Under the pieces are notes generated by a model that saw only the letters and a list, made by a program, of their open reading frames with translations, was not told the DNA's origin and did no database searches. Source: Gracilaria gracilis (Eukaryota > Rhodophyta > Florideophyceae > Gracilariales > Gracilariaceae). From it: a stretch of 64,000 nt of DNA. The position numbers and the translations under genes were made by a program. The stretch spans positions 1 through 64,000 of the forward strand of contig JARGSG010000026.1 of assembly GCA_030374805.1 (NCBI GenBank), in the 5' to 3' direction. This document shows, one piece after another, positions 32,158 through 42,009 of the stretch; the stretch's first letter is position 1; each line of letters begins with the position of its first letter.

Positions 32158-33183
32158 CTATTTCCCGTCCGTTCGTTTATGCTGACGACTGGGTCCCCCT
32201 GCCGCATGCCCACGCATAATCACACCAGCCATTGTATTGGTCTCCCTAACACGCACATAATCATGTCGAGCCATCCTACTCTGCGCATTCATACTGCTCT
32301 TTCCGCTCTTCTGTTTCTTCAGCAAATTGGCCATAGGAGAACTCACTTCCACCGCATATCCTTCCTCTAATTTTTCTTTCAGCACAGACTCACTACTGGC
32401 GCCTTTCGATGAACTTGAACGAACCGGAATAGAAACCTGAAGCTCTCCTTTGCGCTCTCTGGCACACAGGCTAACTCCACAGTGCACTAATCCGTAATCG
32501 TCATGCTTTACACGAACACAGATGCTCTCACCGGCCAAGTACTTTGGCAGTTTACCGCCGTCATTCGGGCACATTTTGTACACTTGGCGAGACGCAGTAC
32601 CGCCAGCAGGCGAAGCTTGTTCCTCACTTCCTTCCACAGCAAAAGCCCGGAATCCCTCCCAATACCGATCATTACTCTTCAAAAGGTCGTACATCTTCTG
32701 CTCCGTCTTAATCAAAACGCCTGCGAGAGCCATGACTGCAGAGTCCCAGGCCTTCAACTCATCTTCCGATAACTGATCACCCAACACTTGTCTGGCAGCA
32801 TTGGAGAACGCAGTAGCCACAGCAGGATAATGGTCACTTTTGACATGACGACTCACGTGCTTGGCGCAAATTCGTTCCACTGCGTTTTGCATGGCGTCGA
32901 TGTTATCGAGATTGGCGCAGAAGTTGACGATTGAATCGGAAAGAATTTTGGCTTGAGGTGACATTGAAACAGCCGGACTGCTTTTACACTGAGCAGGCGT
33001 TTGAAGGAATTCCAAAGAGAACATCGGTTTGAGCTGGGGGTATTGCTCGAACAAATTGGCATACAGCTGAACTGATATGTCTTTGGAGTTCTTTGTGAAG
33101 ATGGGCAGAGTCCTTTTTATGACTGCTTCTGTCTCGGGTTCGAGAAGACTTGCACGGTGCGGCCTTCTGTATGGAAGAGCCAT
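32158..33183 (-). CDS. Flavohaemoglobin-like globin with a degenerate FAD-type domain and no NAD domain
   Basis: 341 residues from the ATG at 33183. Residues about 15-170 form a flavohaemoglobin-type globin: the B10 tyrosine in VQLYANLFEQYP, CD1 phenylalanine in LKPMFSLEF, proximal histidine in ICAKHVSRHVKSDHYP, and DAWDSAVMAL-like F-G helix (KAWDSAVMALAGVLIKTEQKMY). Residues about 175-255 follow the start of the FAD-binding reductase domain (YWEGFRAFAVEG, YKMCPNDGGKLPKYLAGESI, VRVKHDDYGLV). The FAD-contacting RxYS motif is replaced by CGVS, and the NAD-binding domain is absent; the tail is polar and basic. Normal flavohaemoglobins (about 400 aa) oxidise nitric oxide to nitrate. This one would need an outside reductase or act as a sensor. 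Confidence 0.8.
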   Translation of the reverse strand: MALPYRRPHRASLLEPETEAVIKRTLPIFTKNSKDISVQLYANLFEQYPQLKPMFSLEFLQTPAQCKSSPAVSMSPQAKILSDSIVNFCANLDNIDAMQNAVERICAKHVSRHVKSDHYPAVATAFSNAARQVLGDQLSEDELKAWDSAVMALAGVLIKTEQKMYDLLKSNDRYWEGFRAFAVEGSEEQASPAGGTASRQVYKMCPNDGGKLPKYLAGESICVRVKHDDYGLVHCGVSLCARERKGELQVSIPVRSSSSKGASSESVLKEKLEEGYAVEVSSPMANLLKKQKSGKSSMNAQSRMARHDYVRVRETNTMAGVIMRGHAAGGPSRQHKRTDGK

Positions 33184-34043
33184 ACTGGAAAAGAATAGAG
33201 TAGTGCAAACGGATCAAAGACTTGTGCCCATGCAATGTTAGAACAGTAAACGGGTTTCACTCTGGCTGTTGGTGAACTATACGGCTGAGAAGAAGGTTTA
33301 AGTGGGACTGTTTTTCATTGTATGACTTTCGGAAGTTCGCCCCACACAGAACTACCAGCACTCTCCTACAGCGCATCGATTATGTTCAGGCGGGCGAAGG
33401 TTGTAGCACACGACATAAATATGAATTGTGGAGCATGAGGCCACAATTGCTCATGGCCTTTCCACGGGGAGAAAATTATCCACAGGAGAGACACAGAAAG
33501 GACAGGGAGAGAAGACGTGGGAGATGCGGTATTCAGGTAGAGGCAGGATTCAGGGGGAAATTACTTCCATTACCAGGGGGTTCCGGAGAAGAGACGTACT
33601 ACGAAGAATTTCAAGTCAACAAAGCCTCCAAACCCTTTGAAAACGTTGCGTGTAGCAATACTTCAAAGACCCTCCGTAACCTTTGGTACGAAGGTAAGAG
33701 GGTTACAACAACAATAACTCGCCGTCACATCTTCCGTCTATTCCAATTGGCGCATTGCCCTTAATCAGCGCTATGAACGATTTCATTCACATTGTTCTTA
33801 TGTGACGCACTATGTCCCCAAACTCTCAACACAAGAACATGAGTAAGTAAGACGAGGTCAATTGCAGGATATGGGATAGGAGAGCAACCGGCTACAGTGC
33901 TATAAACAGCATTCCCTGGGCAGTGTCTGAGACTGCCGGAAAACGTCGACCGCTCCTTTGAATCTCGGTAGTTCTCACTCTCACTCTTCAGGAAGGGGGA
34001 CCAACGGAGGCCTAGCGTCCTTCTTGCATTAGACCACAGAGCC
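33184..34043. other. Intergenic region, no gene seen
   Basis: An 860-bp gap upstream of the globin gene and downstream of the unknown gene. Frames on both strands are short and unconvincing. A weak stem GTAACC...GGTTAC spans 33676-33706. Confidence 0.35.
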
Positions 34044-35876
34044 CTACTCCAAGTCATGTAACGAGTCACAAAAATCAGGTATCTTCGCTATCACACACTC
34101 ACGCAGGTTCGCTCGGTCGGATTTTGAGATGGTCGAGGATAGAAGATGAGACATCTTTCCCCTCTCGGCCTTCACCTCAAACAGCCGACCAAAGTCGTCA
34201 ACATCCACATATATCTTTTCATTCATAGTGTTGTAGTAACACACACATTCCCCGACAGCCTTTCCGGAGATCCCACCTCTGATTTCGTGACCACTCGGAC
34301 TTGTTTTCACGCTATTACCGAGGAAACATTTTCCAGCCGACCTGGGATCCACATCCACTGCCCCACCTCTTATCATCCCCCATACCCAACGCGCTACAGT
34401 TGTACCATGCGCACCTAGAAGGAGCCAGTTCACAATTGCATCAGGCAGAGGCTCCCCTGATCTTCCCGGTTTAAACTCAAGCTCACCTCCCTCAATGTTC
34501 AGGGCAACTTGCTGCACTTTGGTCCAGAATAGTAAGTCAGTCGAAAGATCAATCTCAATCTTCGTGTAAAACTTCCTGTTCTCTATATGGAGCACGTTCC
34601 GCCTTCCCCAGGAAAAGTAGGATTTTCTAGTTGAAGTTGGTCGCAAAGGCGTTCCACGGCCTCTCCGCAGCTTCACGGGCCCAAGTCTCACAGTCCTGGT
34701 GATTCTGTCTACATCGAGAAGGCCTCCCTTGTCATGATCCCTTGGCTTTTCGTCATAACTGCAAGCTTCTTCAAGATTAAACTCTTGTTCTCCTAACCGC
34801 ACATTATACCCCTCACATACCAAGAGGGATTGATATTCATCGCCCGCCAGAAAGCGTATGGCTTTCTCAATCTGTTCCCCAGTGACATCGCCTATATACT
34901 CGTCAACGATTCTTGAATACTTGATCCCCTGCATCTCGACGCGACCTGAAATCTGTGCCTCTTCTGCCACTTGGCACACAACAAGAGCTATCTTTATCGC
35001 GCGTGGATCGCACCGTTCATCCTTCCCTATTGCAATGAGTCTATCGACACGAGGGGAGCCAAAGTGGGTTCCTGTGAGAAGGCTCTCGAACGCGAGAAGT
35101 ATTCCTTGACGATGATCTGCCGAAGCTGATTTGATATCACCTTCATGGACAGAAATGGACATTAGTTGAATATCATGGTGGGAATACATCTTAACATTCC
35201 CATTTCCCATTTTGGCCGCCAGCGTTACTGTTGTTAAGACTGCTGCATATGCTACGAGCAAGGTGTGCCAGTCTAAATTAACAAAGTCGTAGCTAAAAGG
35301 ATCCGTCAAAGATATCATATAGTACCTCACGTTGCCGATCAGTCTTGAAAGACGACTGGGCTCGGGGCAACCGGAAACTTCAATTCTTCCGATTACATCA
35401 GTGCGCTCCCCGGGGACTAGACCAATAACGTAGTAGCTATCGTCAGTGGTTAAATAATAGGTCTCTCCATCTGATACTCTGAGGTACTGACTATCTTTTG
35501 TCCGATACCCACATGTTCCCCCAACGAGAAGCATATCACCAGGCCTCACTGGTTCACATGACGCAACCTCCATTGCTAAAGTAGACAGCTTGGATGAGTT
35601 GAAGTGAATATCGTTATCAACAGCACCTAGAAAGCACAAGTCATTCGTCGCATAGCAGTCGGCAAGATCAACAAGAATTGAATGATTGGATTGCCGAATT
35701 GCATCAACAGCGTTTCTTACAGAGAAGGTATTCCGACCCGACATGCCGGGTTCTTCGGCGATGAAATTGGTACCTCCAAGGATTCTGTTGTTCTCTTCGA
35801 ATTGCAGCATGGATCCCCCACCCCGCTCAAGGGAGGTTTTCACGACAGAGTAGAAGGATTCTGACAAAGCTGCCAT
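34044..35876 (-). CDS. Hypothetical protein, 610 aa, no recognised family
   Basis: The ATG at 35876 (MAALSESF) opens a clean 610-residue single-exon frame with normal codon use. The first third is mixed alpha/beta, with two short Gly-rich turns (LERGGGSM, LVGGTCGYR). Residues about 215-240 include a moderately hydrophobic stretch (TLLVAYAAVLTTVTLAAKM) that could be one membrane helix or a buried helix. The middle has ILLAFESLLTGTHFGSPR and an acidic segment, and the C-terminal part is basic then beta-rich. I recognise no catalytic motif. Length, lack of repeats and absence of stops argue that it is real. It could be a lineage-specific red-algal family or a gene from a large virus or mobile element; the sequence alone does not decide. 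Confidence 0.7.
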   Translation of the reverse strand: MAALSESFYSVVKTSLERGGGSMLQFEENNRILGGTNFIAEEPGMSGRNTFSVRNAVDAIRQSNHSILVDLADCYATNDLCFLGAVDNDIHFNSSKLSTLAMEVASCEPVRPGDMLLVGGTCGYRTKDSQYLRVSDGETYYLTTDDSYYVIGLVPGERTDVIGRIEVSGCPEPSRLSRLIGNVRYYMISLTDPFSYDFVNLDWHTLLVAYAAVLTTVTLAAKMGNGNVKMYSHHDIQLMSISVHEGDIKSASADHRQGILLAFESLLTGTHFGSPRVDRLIAIGKDERCDPRAIKIALVVCQVAEEAQISGRVEMQGIKYSRIVDEYIGDVTGEQIEKAIRFLAGDEYQSLLVCEGYNVRLGEQEFNLEEACSYDEKPRDHDKGGLLDVDRITRTVRLGPVKLRRGRGTPLRPTSTRKSYFSWGRRNVLHIENRKFYTKIEIDLSTDLLFWTKVQQVALNIEGGELEFKPGRSGEPLPDAIVNWLLLGAHGTTVARWVWGMIRGGAVDVDPRSAGKCFLGNSVKTSPSGHEIRGGISGKAVGECVCYYNTMNEKIYVDVDDFGRLFEVKAERGKMSHLLSSTISKSDRANLRECVIAKIPDFCDSLHDLE

Positions 35877-36180
35877 TGTTGAACTTGTTCGGGATACGGA
35901 ATACTGCAATCAAGGAATGGAGAGGACAGAACTTTCGGAAAACTGCAGTTCAATGAGCAAAAGAAGAAATACACTCCTAAGCACTCCTGGCAAGAGGGCT
36001 AACGTTACCTCTTTTACCAGGTTGGCGAACGTTATAAGGCCAGCCCTCTTAGCCCTTTTAGCATGCGTAGGATACCCTCATGCTCCAAAACTTGAACACT
36101 CACCAATCACAGAACACATTTCGGAGATTTGATAGGATATCTGAGGTGAGATGTAAGCCTCAAACTAAGGCGGTGTCTAA

Positions 36181-36280
36181 ACAAGCGTGAACGGGCGTGA
36201 ACGGTGACCGTGAACGCCCATCTACGCCTTTTCATTGGCTCGGGCAGCTCCGAGCGGGCTGACCCTCTCTATGCCCGTGA
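36181..36280. repeat. Subterminal GTGAACG repeats of the Harbinger left end
   Basis: The word GTGAACG occurs four times in the first 110 bp (about 36188, 36198, 36211 and 36268), with a further GTGAACG/CGTTCAC pair inside the right terminus (44755-44766). Such arrays in Harbinger elements are binding sites for the Myb-like protein and transposase. Confidence 0.6.
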
Positions 36281-36552
36281 ACGCCCCTTTTCAATTTCTT
36301 GAAAGCCCCCGTTCTGTAAGGCGAAGAAGCTTCCAAACCAAACTGTACCACTTGTTAGAAGGATTGCCAATCATTTTTCCGAGGACCCCATCGCTCTCTT
36401 CGGTCCAGTTCACACAAGCACGGTGCATAGTACTCTGTGCCGCATCTTGCGCCGAGCGGAGCAATATACAGCTGCTCTCTGGCGCAAGGGTGTTGGCTTG
36501 CGTTCCCCCACCAACTCACCCAACCCACTACCGTGTTTCTGCGATCTGAAGA

Positions 36553-38121
36553 ATGGCGCCAACGTCTCCGCAGCATTGCTCGGACCCACTTGCTCCGCCT
36601 TTGCGGCGAAGCCCAAGAAAGCACCCAGCCTCTGCTGCGCCGCATACTACCCACACCACCGCCGAAGACGTACCCGTACAATCCGCATCCGACGCACCTA
36701 CAATTAATCAGTCAACACTGGAGATACCCTCTTCTTCCCACGTAACCGTCTCGCCGTATAATGAACCCGAATTTCGTGATCACAACCGAATGGCTTTTGT
36801 TTACTCGTTTCTTCAAGAGAAAACGGTCAAGGACCTTCGCAAGGTCTGTAAGCAGTTTAAACTGAAGATTCGCAATCGCCAACACGCACAGCTTGTGTCT
36901 CAGCTGATTCTCTTCCTACATGTCAAGAGCTTTGAGGACGTTAGTGTTGGCGATTGCTTTTCTACAAACGAAGAAATGAACGGCTACTTTGCTTGGGAGA
37001 ACGATGCCAGGAGTAGACTTGCCACGTTGTCAAAGCTTCCAGAAGTTGGGGCTTTCGTCGAAATGCTGCATCCCTTGGATCGCAGAGAAGTAGCAGATAC
37101 TATCCTTGCGTTCAAGAGTGCTGAACAGCCGTCATCTGGATTTCCTTTCTCTGCGCAGCTGGATCTTTCGGCGCATCCGATGTTCTCTCTGAATGAGTTT
37201 GCTAGGCTCTGCGTGATCTTGCGCGACGACGATATTGCGAAGAACGCACTGGCGAAAGCGAATGGAGGAAGACTGAGTCGTGCCGAATTAGATGCCAACG
37301 TCACAAGAGAGTCGTTCTGGGTAGTTATCGCTAATCGGTTCAACGATGCACAGGTGGAATCGATGTGTTGTTTTTCTGGTCGTTTGGATGAGGTGGATTC
37401 GAACAAAAGACCACTTTGTCTACGAACTGCATCGGTATTGAAGAAGCAGTACGAGAGTGTGAAGAAACTGGTAACTACTGCTATGGCCAACTGGTCAAAG
37501 TCAGGGCAAAACAACCCGAGTAACATTTCAAACTTTCTCCGCATGACGTCTGGCGGTCAACTCACAGCCGAATCTAAGCGAGGGTACATCTTCTTTATCG
37601 TTGCGCGGTTAGGAACGGCAAATGAAGCGGTGGAGTTTATTGAAACCACCTCCAAGTTGATTGAAGACTCCGAGGGAGGCGTCGAAGAAGGTCTGGCAAT
37701 CAATGCTCCCGAAGAGGAAGCGTTTTCTTTTCCCAAGAAGCGAAGCTCCAGTGGGCGAAACAGTGGGAGTCAGAAAGAACTGGGGGAGCTTTCAAAAGGC
37801 GTCGACTTCTCCAACAAAATTTCTCAGGAGCAGACGGCCATATTAAGGGAGCACTTAAATTTCGAACGTGAGAAGTTTGCTCACACAGCTGGGGGAAGGA
37901 AAACCACGGAAGAAAAGGAAGCCGAGGTGTTTGGTGCCCGTGTGAAACTCGCTACTCTCCTAGCAGAGAGCTCGGTGCAAATCAAGCGCGTGCGGGATTT
38001 AAACGACGAAGATTTGACGCGGACTCTAGAAGAGAATCATCATCACCTCTTGAAGAGGTTCAAGAAAATGATTCGGAGAAGGAGCCCTGAAGATGAGGAT
38101 GGTGATGGTGGGGTTCTTTAG
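36553..38121 (+). CDS. Harbinger accessory DNA-binding protein (Myb-like, with SAP-like segment), 522 aa
   Basis: The ATG at 36553 opens a 522-residue single-exon frame inside the left end of the Harbinger. The first 70 residues are Pro/Ser/Thr-rich. Residues about 90-120 look like a SAP motif (TVKDLRKVCKQF...QLVSQLI). Residues about 250-320 follow the pattern of Myb/SANT-like DNA-binding domains of transposon proteins: ESFWVVIANRFND, then RTASVLKKQYESVKKL and an ANWSKSGQNNPSN segment. The C-terminus has a basic Ser-rich patch and a charged helical tail ending in acidic residues. In Harbinger elements the Myb-like partner brings the transposase to the ends and into the nucleus. It is convergent with the transposase at the other end. 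Confidence 0.7.
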   Translation: MAPTSPQHCSDPLAPPLRRSPRKHPASAAPHTTHTTAEDVPVQSASDAPTINQSTLEIPSSSHVTVSPYNEPEFRDHNRMAFVYSFLQEKTVKDLRKVCKQFKLKIRNRQHAQLVSQLILFLHVKSFEDVSVGDCFSTNEEMNGYFAWENDARSRLATLSKLPEVGAFVEMLHPLDRREVADTILAFKSAEQPSSGFPFSAQLDLSAHPMFSLNEFARLCVILRDDDIAKNALAKANGGRLSRAELDANVTRESFWVVIANRFNDAQVESMCCFSGRLDEVDSNKRPLCLRTASVLKKQYESVKKLVTTAMANWSKSGQNNPSNISNFLRMTSGGQLTAESKRGYIFFIVARLGTANEAVEFIETTSKLIEDSEGGVEEGLAINAPEEEAFSFPKKRSSSGRNSGSQKELGELSKGVDFSNKISQEQTAILREHLNFEREKFAHTAGGRKTTEEKEAEVFGARVKLATLLAESSVQIKRVRDLNDEDLTRTLEENHHHLLKRFKKMIRRRSPEDEDGDGGVL

Positions 38122-38347
38122 TGGTAAACGTTTGTTTGACTTGCATCTATAGTTCTAGGGATCACTTCACTTGCTCGATATTATCTGTCTGTATGTTGTA
38201 AAAGTTTCTGCATGGCTTTCTTTTATCTTCTACGCACCTATCGTCACGAGGGCCGACAACGAAGCAGATACTTTGCATTTCATAAGACCCCACGGCACAC
38301 CCGAGTGAACTTCCGACCAACGCTTCGACATGGTCGGCGGTAGCACA

Positions 38348-38620
38348 TCATCTGCCGCAAATGCTGCTGGGTTCTATGCTGCAGCCGCTGCTAGTGAGAC
38401 CGATGGAGACCGTGGACGCGAGCTTCTCATTAATGGTCTGCAATCGCTCACCCTGCCGGCTTGTGTTGCGAACCTCGTGGACGTAAGACCAAAGGTCTAC
38501 CCTCGCCGTCTCCGACTTCCCAACGTGGTCGATGGACCTCCCGAGCTTGAGCAGACACTGCTTGGTTCTCGAAATCCGCTCTGCGGCATCAAGATTGTTG
38601 CTCTGCTTAGGTTGCAAATG
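38348..38620 (-). pseudogene. CHD1-type C-terminal helical domain fragment inside the Harbinger
   Basis: A minus-strand open segment without a convincing start reads ERISRTKQCLLKLGRSI, then LWSYVHEVRNTSRQGERL and IHEK-like INEKL. This is the order and spacing of the helical C-terminal (CHCT/DUF4208) domain of CHD1 chromatin remodellers, whose pattern is 'KxCLxxIGxxI ... LWxxVxxFT'. An upstream segment in another frame (38789-38607, ending NRYLSYGYRTCLGNLRRFKRQ) may be the first helices, so the reading is broken or spliced between them. It follows the SANT-SLIDE-like segment on the same strand, as in CHD1. Confidence 0.55.
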
Positions 38621-39102
38621 CTAATCCTTCTTGCCTTTTGAACCGTCGCAGGTTGCCTAGACAGGTTCTGTATCCATAAGAGAGATAACGATTGTGATAG
38701 TCCTCGCGCATCTCGTACGAATTCTCGTGTGCAACCTCTTGCCTTCCGTTCGCGTTGTCGTCGAAGAGCGTCCTCTCCAGATTTGGCATGTTCGAAGGTA
38801 TCCATCCTATTTCTTACGAGCTTGCAAAAAGGGGGGAACGCGTTTTTTGCAACCTTGCCTTCCTACCACCTTCACGACCACAAGAAGCGTTCTGATTTGT
38901 ACTCGTTCCGAAGTGAAAACACAATATCGTCAGCAGCTAGAATTTCGTTGCCGAATCCGCGCACGTAGTGAAGTAGAGGTCATTTCACACGCTCTAATCT
39001 CTTCGCTTTGCACGAATTACGTCACAACTTCATCCTCCATATCGCTCGAGTTGTAAATCTCACGGCCTTCACGAAACACAGCATGCTCGATGACCCAGAC
39101 TC

Positions 39103-39705
39103 TTAGAGAGAGCGCAGCTCACGCAATGTGGTTAGATTGCTTCTCTTAATCTCTAACCGCATCGCCTGTTTCTTGTTCTTGTCCGGACGACCGGGTTTCG
39201 AACGTTTGCTGGCCCTCTCTACGGTTCCTTTCGACGACGAGCCTCTTCGCCTCTTTTGGCCCTTCGCCCGAGATTTGCCCCTGCGATCGGCAGCAGCTCG
39301 CAAGCAGGATTCGCGCTCAAGCTCTCGGAGTAGCGCCGTGATTCGCTGTGCCAGTTTCGTCGTATCTGGCGCTCCTGCCTGAGCCGAATCACCAGCTACA
39401 TTCACCTTATCCCCTAAATCCAGCTGGTCTTCCTTGGAGATCTGTGTCCAGTTCCTGAATCCATGCCTGCAAATTCCAACCAGTAGCATTGCGTCATAAT
39501 ACTGCTTCCATCGAATACCAAACGACGGTCGCCTAATGACTCCGGGCAATATGAACTGCAGATCTGAATTAAATGATCCGATAGCATCTCGTAGCATCTT
39601 CAGGTCTCGGCATATCTTCAAGGGATCGTGAGCATCTACCCTCCTCTCGCCAAGAATGTCGATTTGCACACGTAGAGCCTTGTAATTTGAATCCCTTCCA
39701 TTCAT
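39103..39705 (-). pseudogene. CHD1-like SANT-SLIDE fragment inside the Harbinger
   Basis: 200 codons from an ATG at 39705 on the minus strand. The core (WKQYYDAMLLVGICRHGFRNW followed by TQISKEDQLDLGDKV) matches the CHD1 pattern 'W..DDA.LLxGIYxHGxGNWExIxxDxxLxLxxKI', followed by TKLAQRITALLREL, also as in CHD1. The C-terminal 80 residues are strongly basic (GQKRRRGSSSKG, SKRSKPGRPDKNKKQ). No helicase domain exists anywhere nearby, so this is only the DNA-binding tail of such a protein. It could be a trimmed transposon protein, but the link with the HSA and CHCT segments on the same strand suggests a captured remodeller gene. Confidence 0.6.
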
Positions 39706-39764
39706 TCTATGACCACCTTATTCGGGGGTTCTTGTTCAACTTCCTTCCCTTCCTTTTTGAGCTC

Positions 39765-41375
39765 TCAACAGCTTCTTGAGCTTAAGACAGGTTTAGGGTA
39801 TTCATCCACGTCGGTGTCTTCCGGCTCTGATTGTCCTTCACAATACCACGGAATGGGATTGTCCTCCTCCGGCTCTGAAAATGGTAACCGATGTCGATAT
39901 ATCGAGTTTATCGGTCCCACATCCTGAAGCGGGTAGTGTAGCTCGGTCGACGGCGCCACCTCATACATCTCGTGCCTTCTCTTTGACTTGCTCTTCGAGC
40001 TCTTGTGCCGCTTCTCAACGTCAGAATCCCTAGACGACTTGCGGATGCTCGAGTGTTTTCTCGAGTGTGACGATTTGCTATCTGAGCTTCTACTTCTCTT
40101 AGACGATGAGCGATCCTTATCGATGCTTTTTTCACGAACGCTGTTCTTCTTGCTCCTATGACGATCCTTTCGGATCGAAGAGCGATCGTCGAGCTCACGC
40201 TCGCTGGATGACCTCCTGTGACGCCCACTCTTACTCTTGGAGGAGCTACGATGGCTGTGGTACGAATCCATTTCGTCCTCATCGTAATAGTCATGACTGC
40301 GAGAACGGCTCCGAGACTTGCCTCGAAGGCTTCTCCTTGAGCTTCTCTCATGCTCATGACCGTCCTCATCTTTGTCGTAATACCGACCACAGTCTTCGCA
40401 AAGGCTATCTGACGACGAATCAGAATCGTACATTCCTCTCGATTCGTAGGAGTCACGTCGCTGACGATTCTTTCGACGATGTGGCTTTGACTTTGCCAGC
40501 TTTTGACGGGTGTAGGCCTCACCCCTCGCAAGTGCAGCATCGTCAAACGTAGCACGTTCAGAATCAGAACCGTCGTCCATGCACATATCCAGACTTCCAG
40601 CGTCTGTGGAATCGTCATCTCCATCCGCACCTTCATCGCGGGATGAGCGGCTGATCCCATCCAGCTCATCTAGAAACCGTGCCCTTTCATCTTGTTCCTC
40701 CCAATTCCGCAGGTTGCCCTCGTGTGAGCGGTCTCGCGCGTCTTTTTCACCGGACTTAGTTTCCCATTGGTCCTCGTCATATCTGTTACCCGACCGAGTG
40801 GTACGCTGGCCACTGGTGATATGCATCTCGCGAGCAAATCTTTCTTTGAGCCCATTCTCTTTTGCCAAAGCACTGCGCTTATCCTTTCTGGGAGATAGCA
40901 CTTTCGGCAATCGTAGTCGCGAGCCCTTTGAACTTGAGCCTCTAGAACTAGAGACGGATGCGGAATCCTTGATTCGTGATGTATTTGAGCGGGCATTGAT
41001 AAGGCGCATGGGTCCATCGAGGAGATCTGAGGCGAACGATGCTCCTGTAGACCTGAATGCCCGCTCCTTCTTTCCGACAACAGAGCCCAGTAACGACGCT
41101 GTACCCTTCTGGCGCCTCCTGCCATCACGCGAGGACCTTGGCTCTTCACGCTCCTCTTCTGAACTAGACATGTCCCTGTCGTGCACAGCTTCTGTGGATG
41201 AGTTCCCCTCCTCATCCTCCTCCTCCATTGCATCCATCAATGGTTGCAAAGCAGGAATGGCGGTATTATCATTCACGGGAGGAAGTGGGGAAACCGCAAC
41301 TGGGGCAACAATTGCGGAATCCGCCCTGCACAGATACGGGTTGACCTGATGACGCGCAGGCAGTCGTCGAGCCAC
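39765..41375 (-). CDS. RS-rich, acidic low-complexity open frame inside the Harbinger
   Basis: A 536-codon stop-free frame; the first ATG is at 41237 (MDAMEEEDEEGN). The N-terminal third is Glu/Asp/Ser-rich. The middle carries RYDEDQWET and CEDCGRYYDKDEDGHEHE. The last third is dominated by Ser, Arg, Lys, His and Asp in RS-like runs (HRSSSKSKSGRHRRSSS, RSSSKRSRSSDSKSSHSRK). It ends near 39770, directly before the CHD1-like segment, and both are on the minus strand. Low-complexity linkers of this type occur in chromatin and splicing proteins. It may be the linker of the captured gene. Because biased composition favours long frames, I am unsure it is translated. Confidence 0.45.
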   Translation of the reverse strand: MARRLPARHQVNPYLCRADSAIVAPVAVSPLPPVNDNTAIPALQPLMDAMEEEDEEGNSSTEAVHDRDMSSSEEEREEPRSSRDGRRRQKGTASLLGSVVGKKERAFRSTGASFASDLLDGPMRLINARSNTSRIKDSASVSSSRGSSSKGSRLRLPKVLSPRKDKRSALAKENGLKERFAREMHITSGQRTTRSGNRYDEDQWETKSGEKDARDRSHEGNLRNWEEQDERARFLDELDGISRSSRDEGADGDDDSTDAGSLDMCMDDGSDSERATFDDAALARGEAYTRQKLAKSKPHRRKNRQRRDSYESRGMYDSDSSSDSLCEDCGRYYDKDEDGHEHERSSRRSLRGKSRSRSRSHDYYDEDEMDSYHSHRSSSKSKSGRHRRSSSERELDDRSSIRKDRHRSKKNSVREKSIDKDRSSSKRSRSSDSKSSHSRKHSSIRKSSRDSDVEKRHKSSKSKSKRRHEMYEVAPSTELHYPLQDVGPINSIYRHRLPFSEPEEDNPIPWYCEGQSEPEDTDVDEYPKPVLSSRSC

Positions 41376-42009
41376 TATCAGGGTGGTCGCCGTTTGTCAG
41401 CGTCTGCCGGTGGTTTGGGCTGTGGTCGGATGCGTATCGTTCATCCTGTTCAGGGTGGTCCAGCTCCTCCTCGAGTTCAACATGAACATCAGCATCGTCC
41501 TCATCGTCATCTTCGTTGTCATCTTGATCATGGTGGTAGGAAGAAGATGAGTCATTGCGGTCGGGAGAGCTTGGGGAGCGTTCGCGGTATGGAGAGCGTT
41601 GTTGTAGTTAAGAGTTTGGATTAGAATGGGCATTGTTGGATAAATTATGTATAGAAGAAGATGGAGATAATCCTCTTGATTGCAACTCGTCAGAAGAGAA
41701 GGCCGATTCTTCGACATCAGGTGCGGCGTCAGCCATGGAGGGGGAAGTGGGAAGCAGGTCATACAGAATGCATGTTCCTGGAGTTGTGCAACCTCGATTC
41801 TTACTTTTTTCTTATCTTTGTCGTTATCAGATTCGCATGAACCTCCATCCGACTTTCCTGGACGAAAAACGGATTCGAGGATGCCAGCTCCAAGTCCCAT
41901 GACCTGTCCATATAACCTTGAATCTCAGGCTTGTGCGACCAGCGAGAAAAGGCAAAATGCTTCCCATTTTCGGTAGTGTAGAGCGGCTCTTTCTCAGGGG
42001 ATGGTTGGT

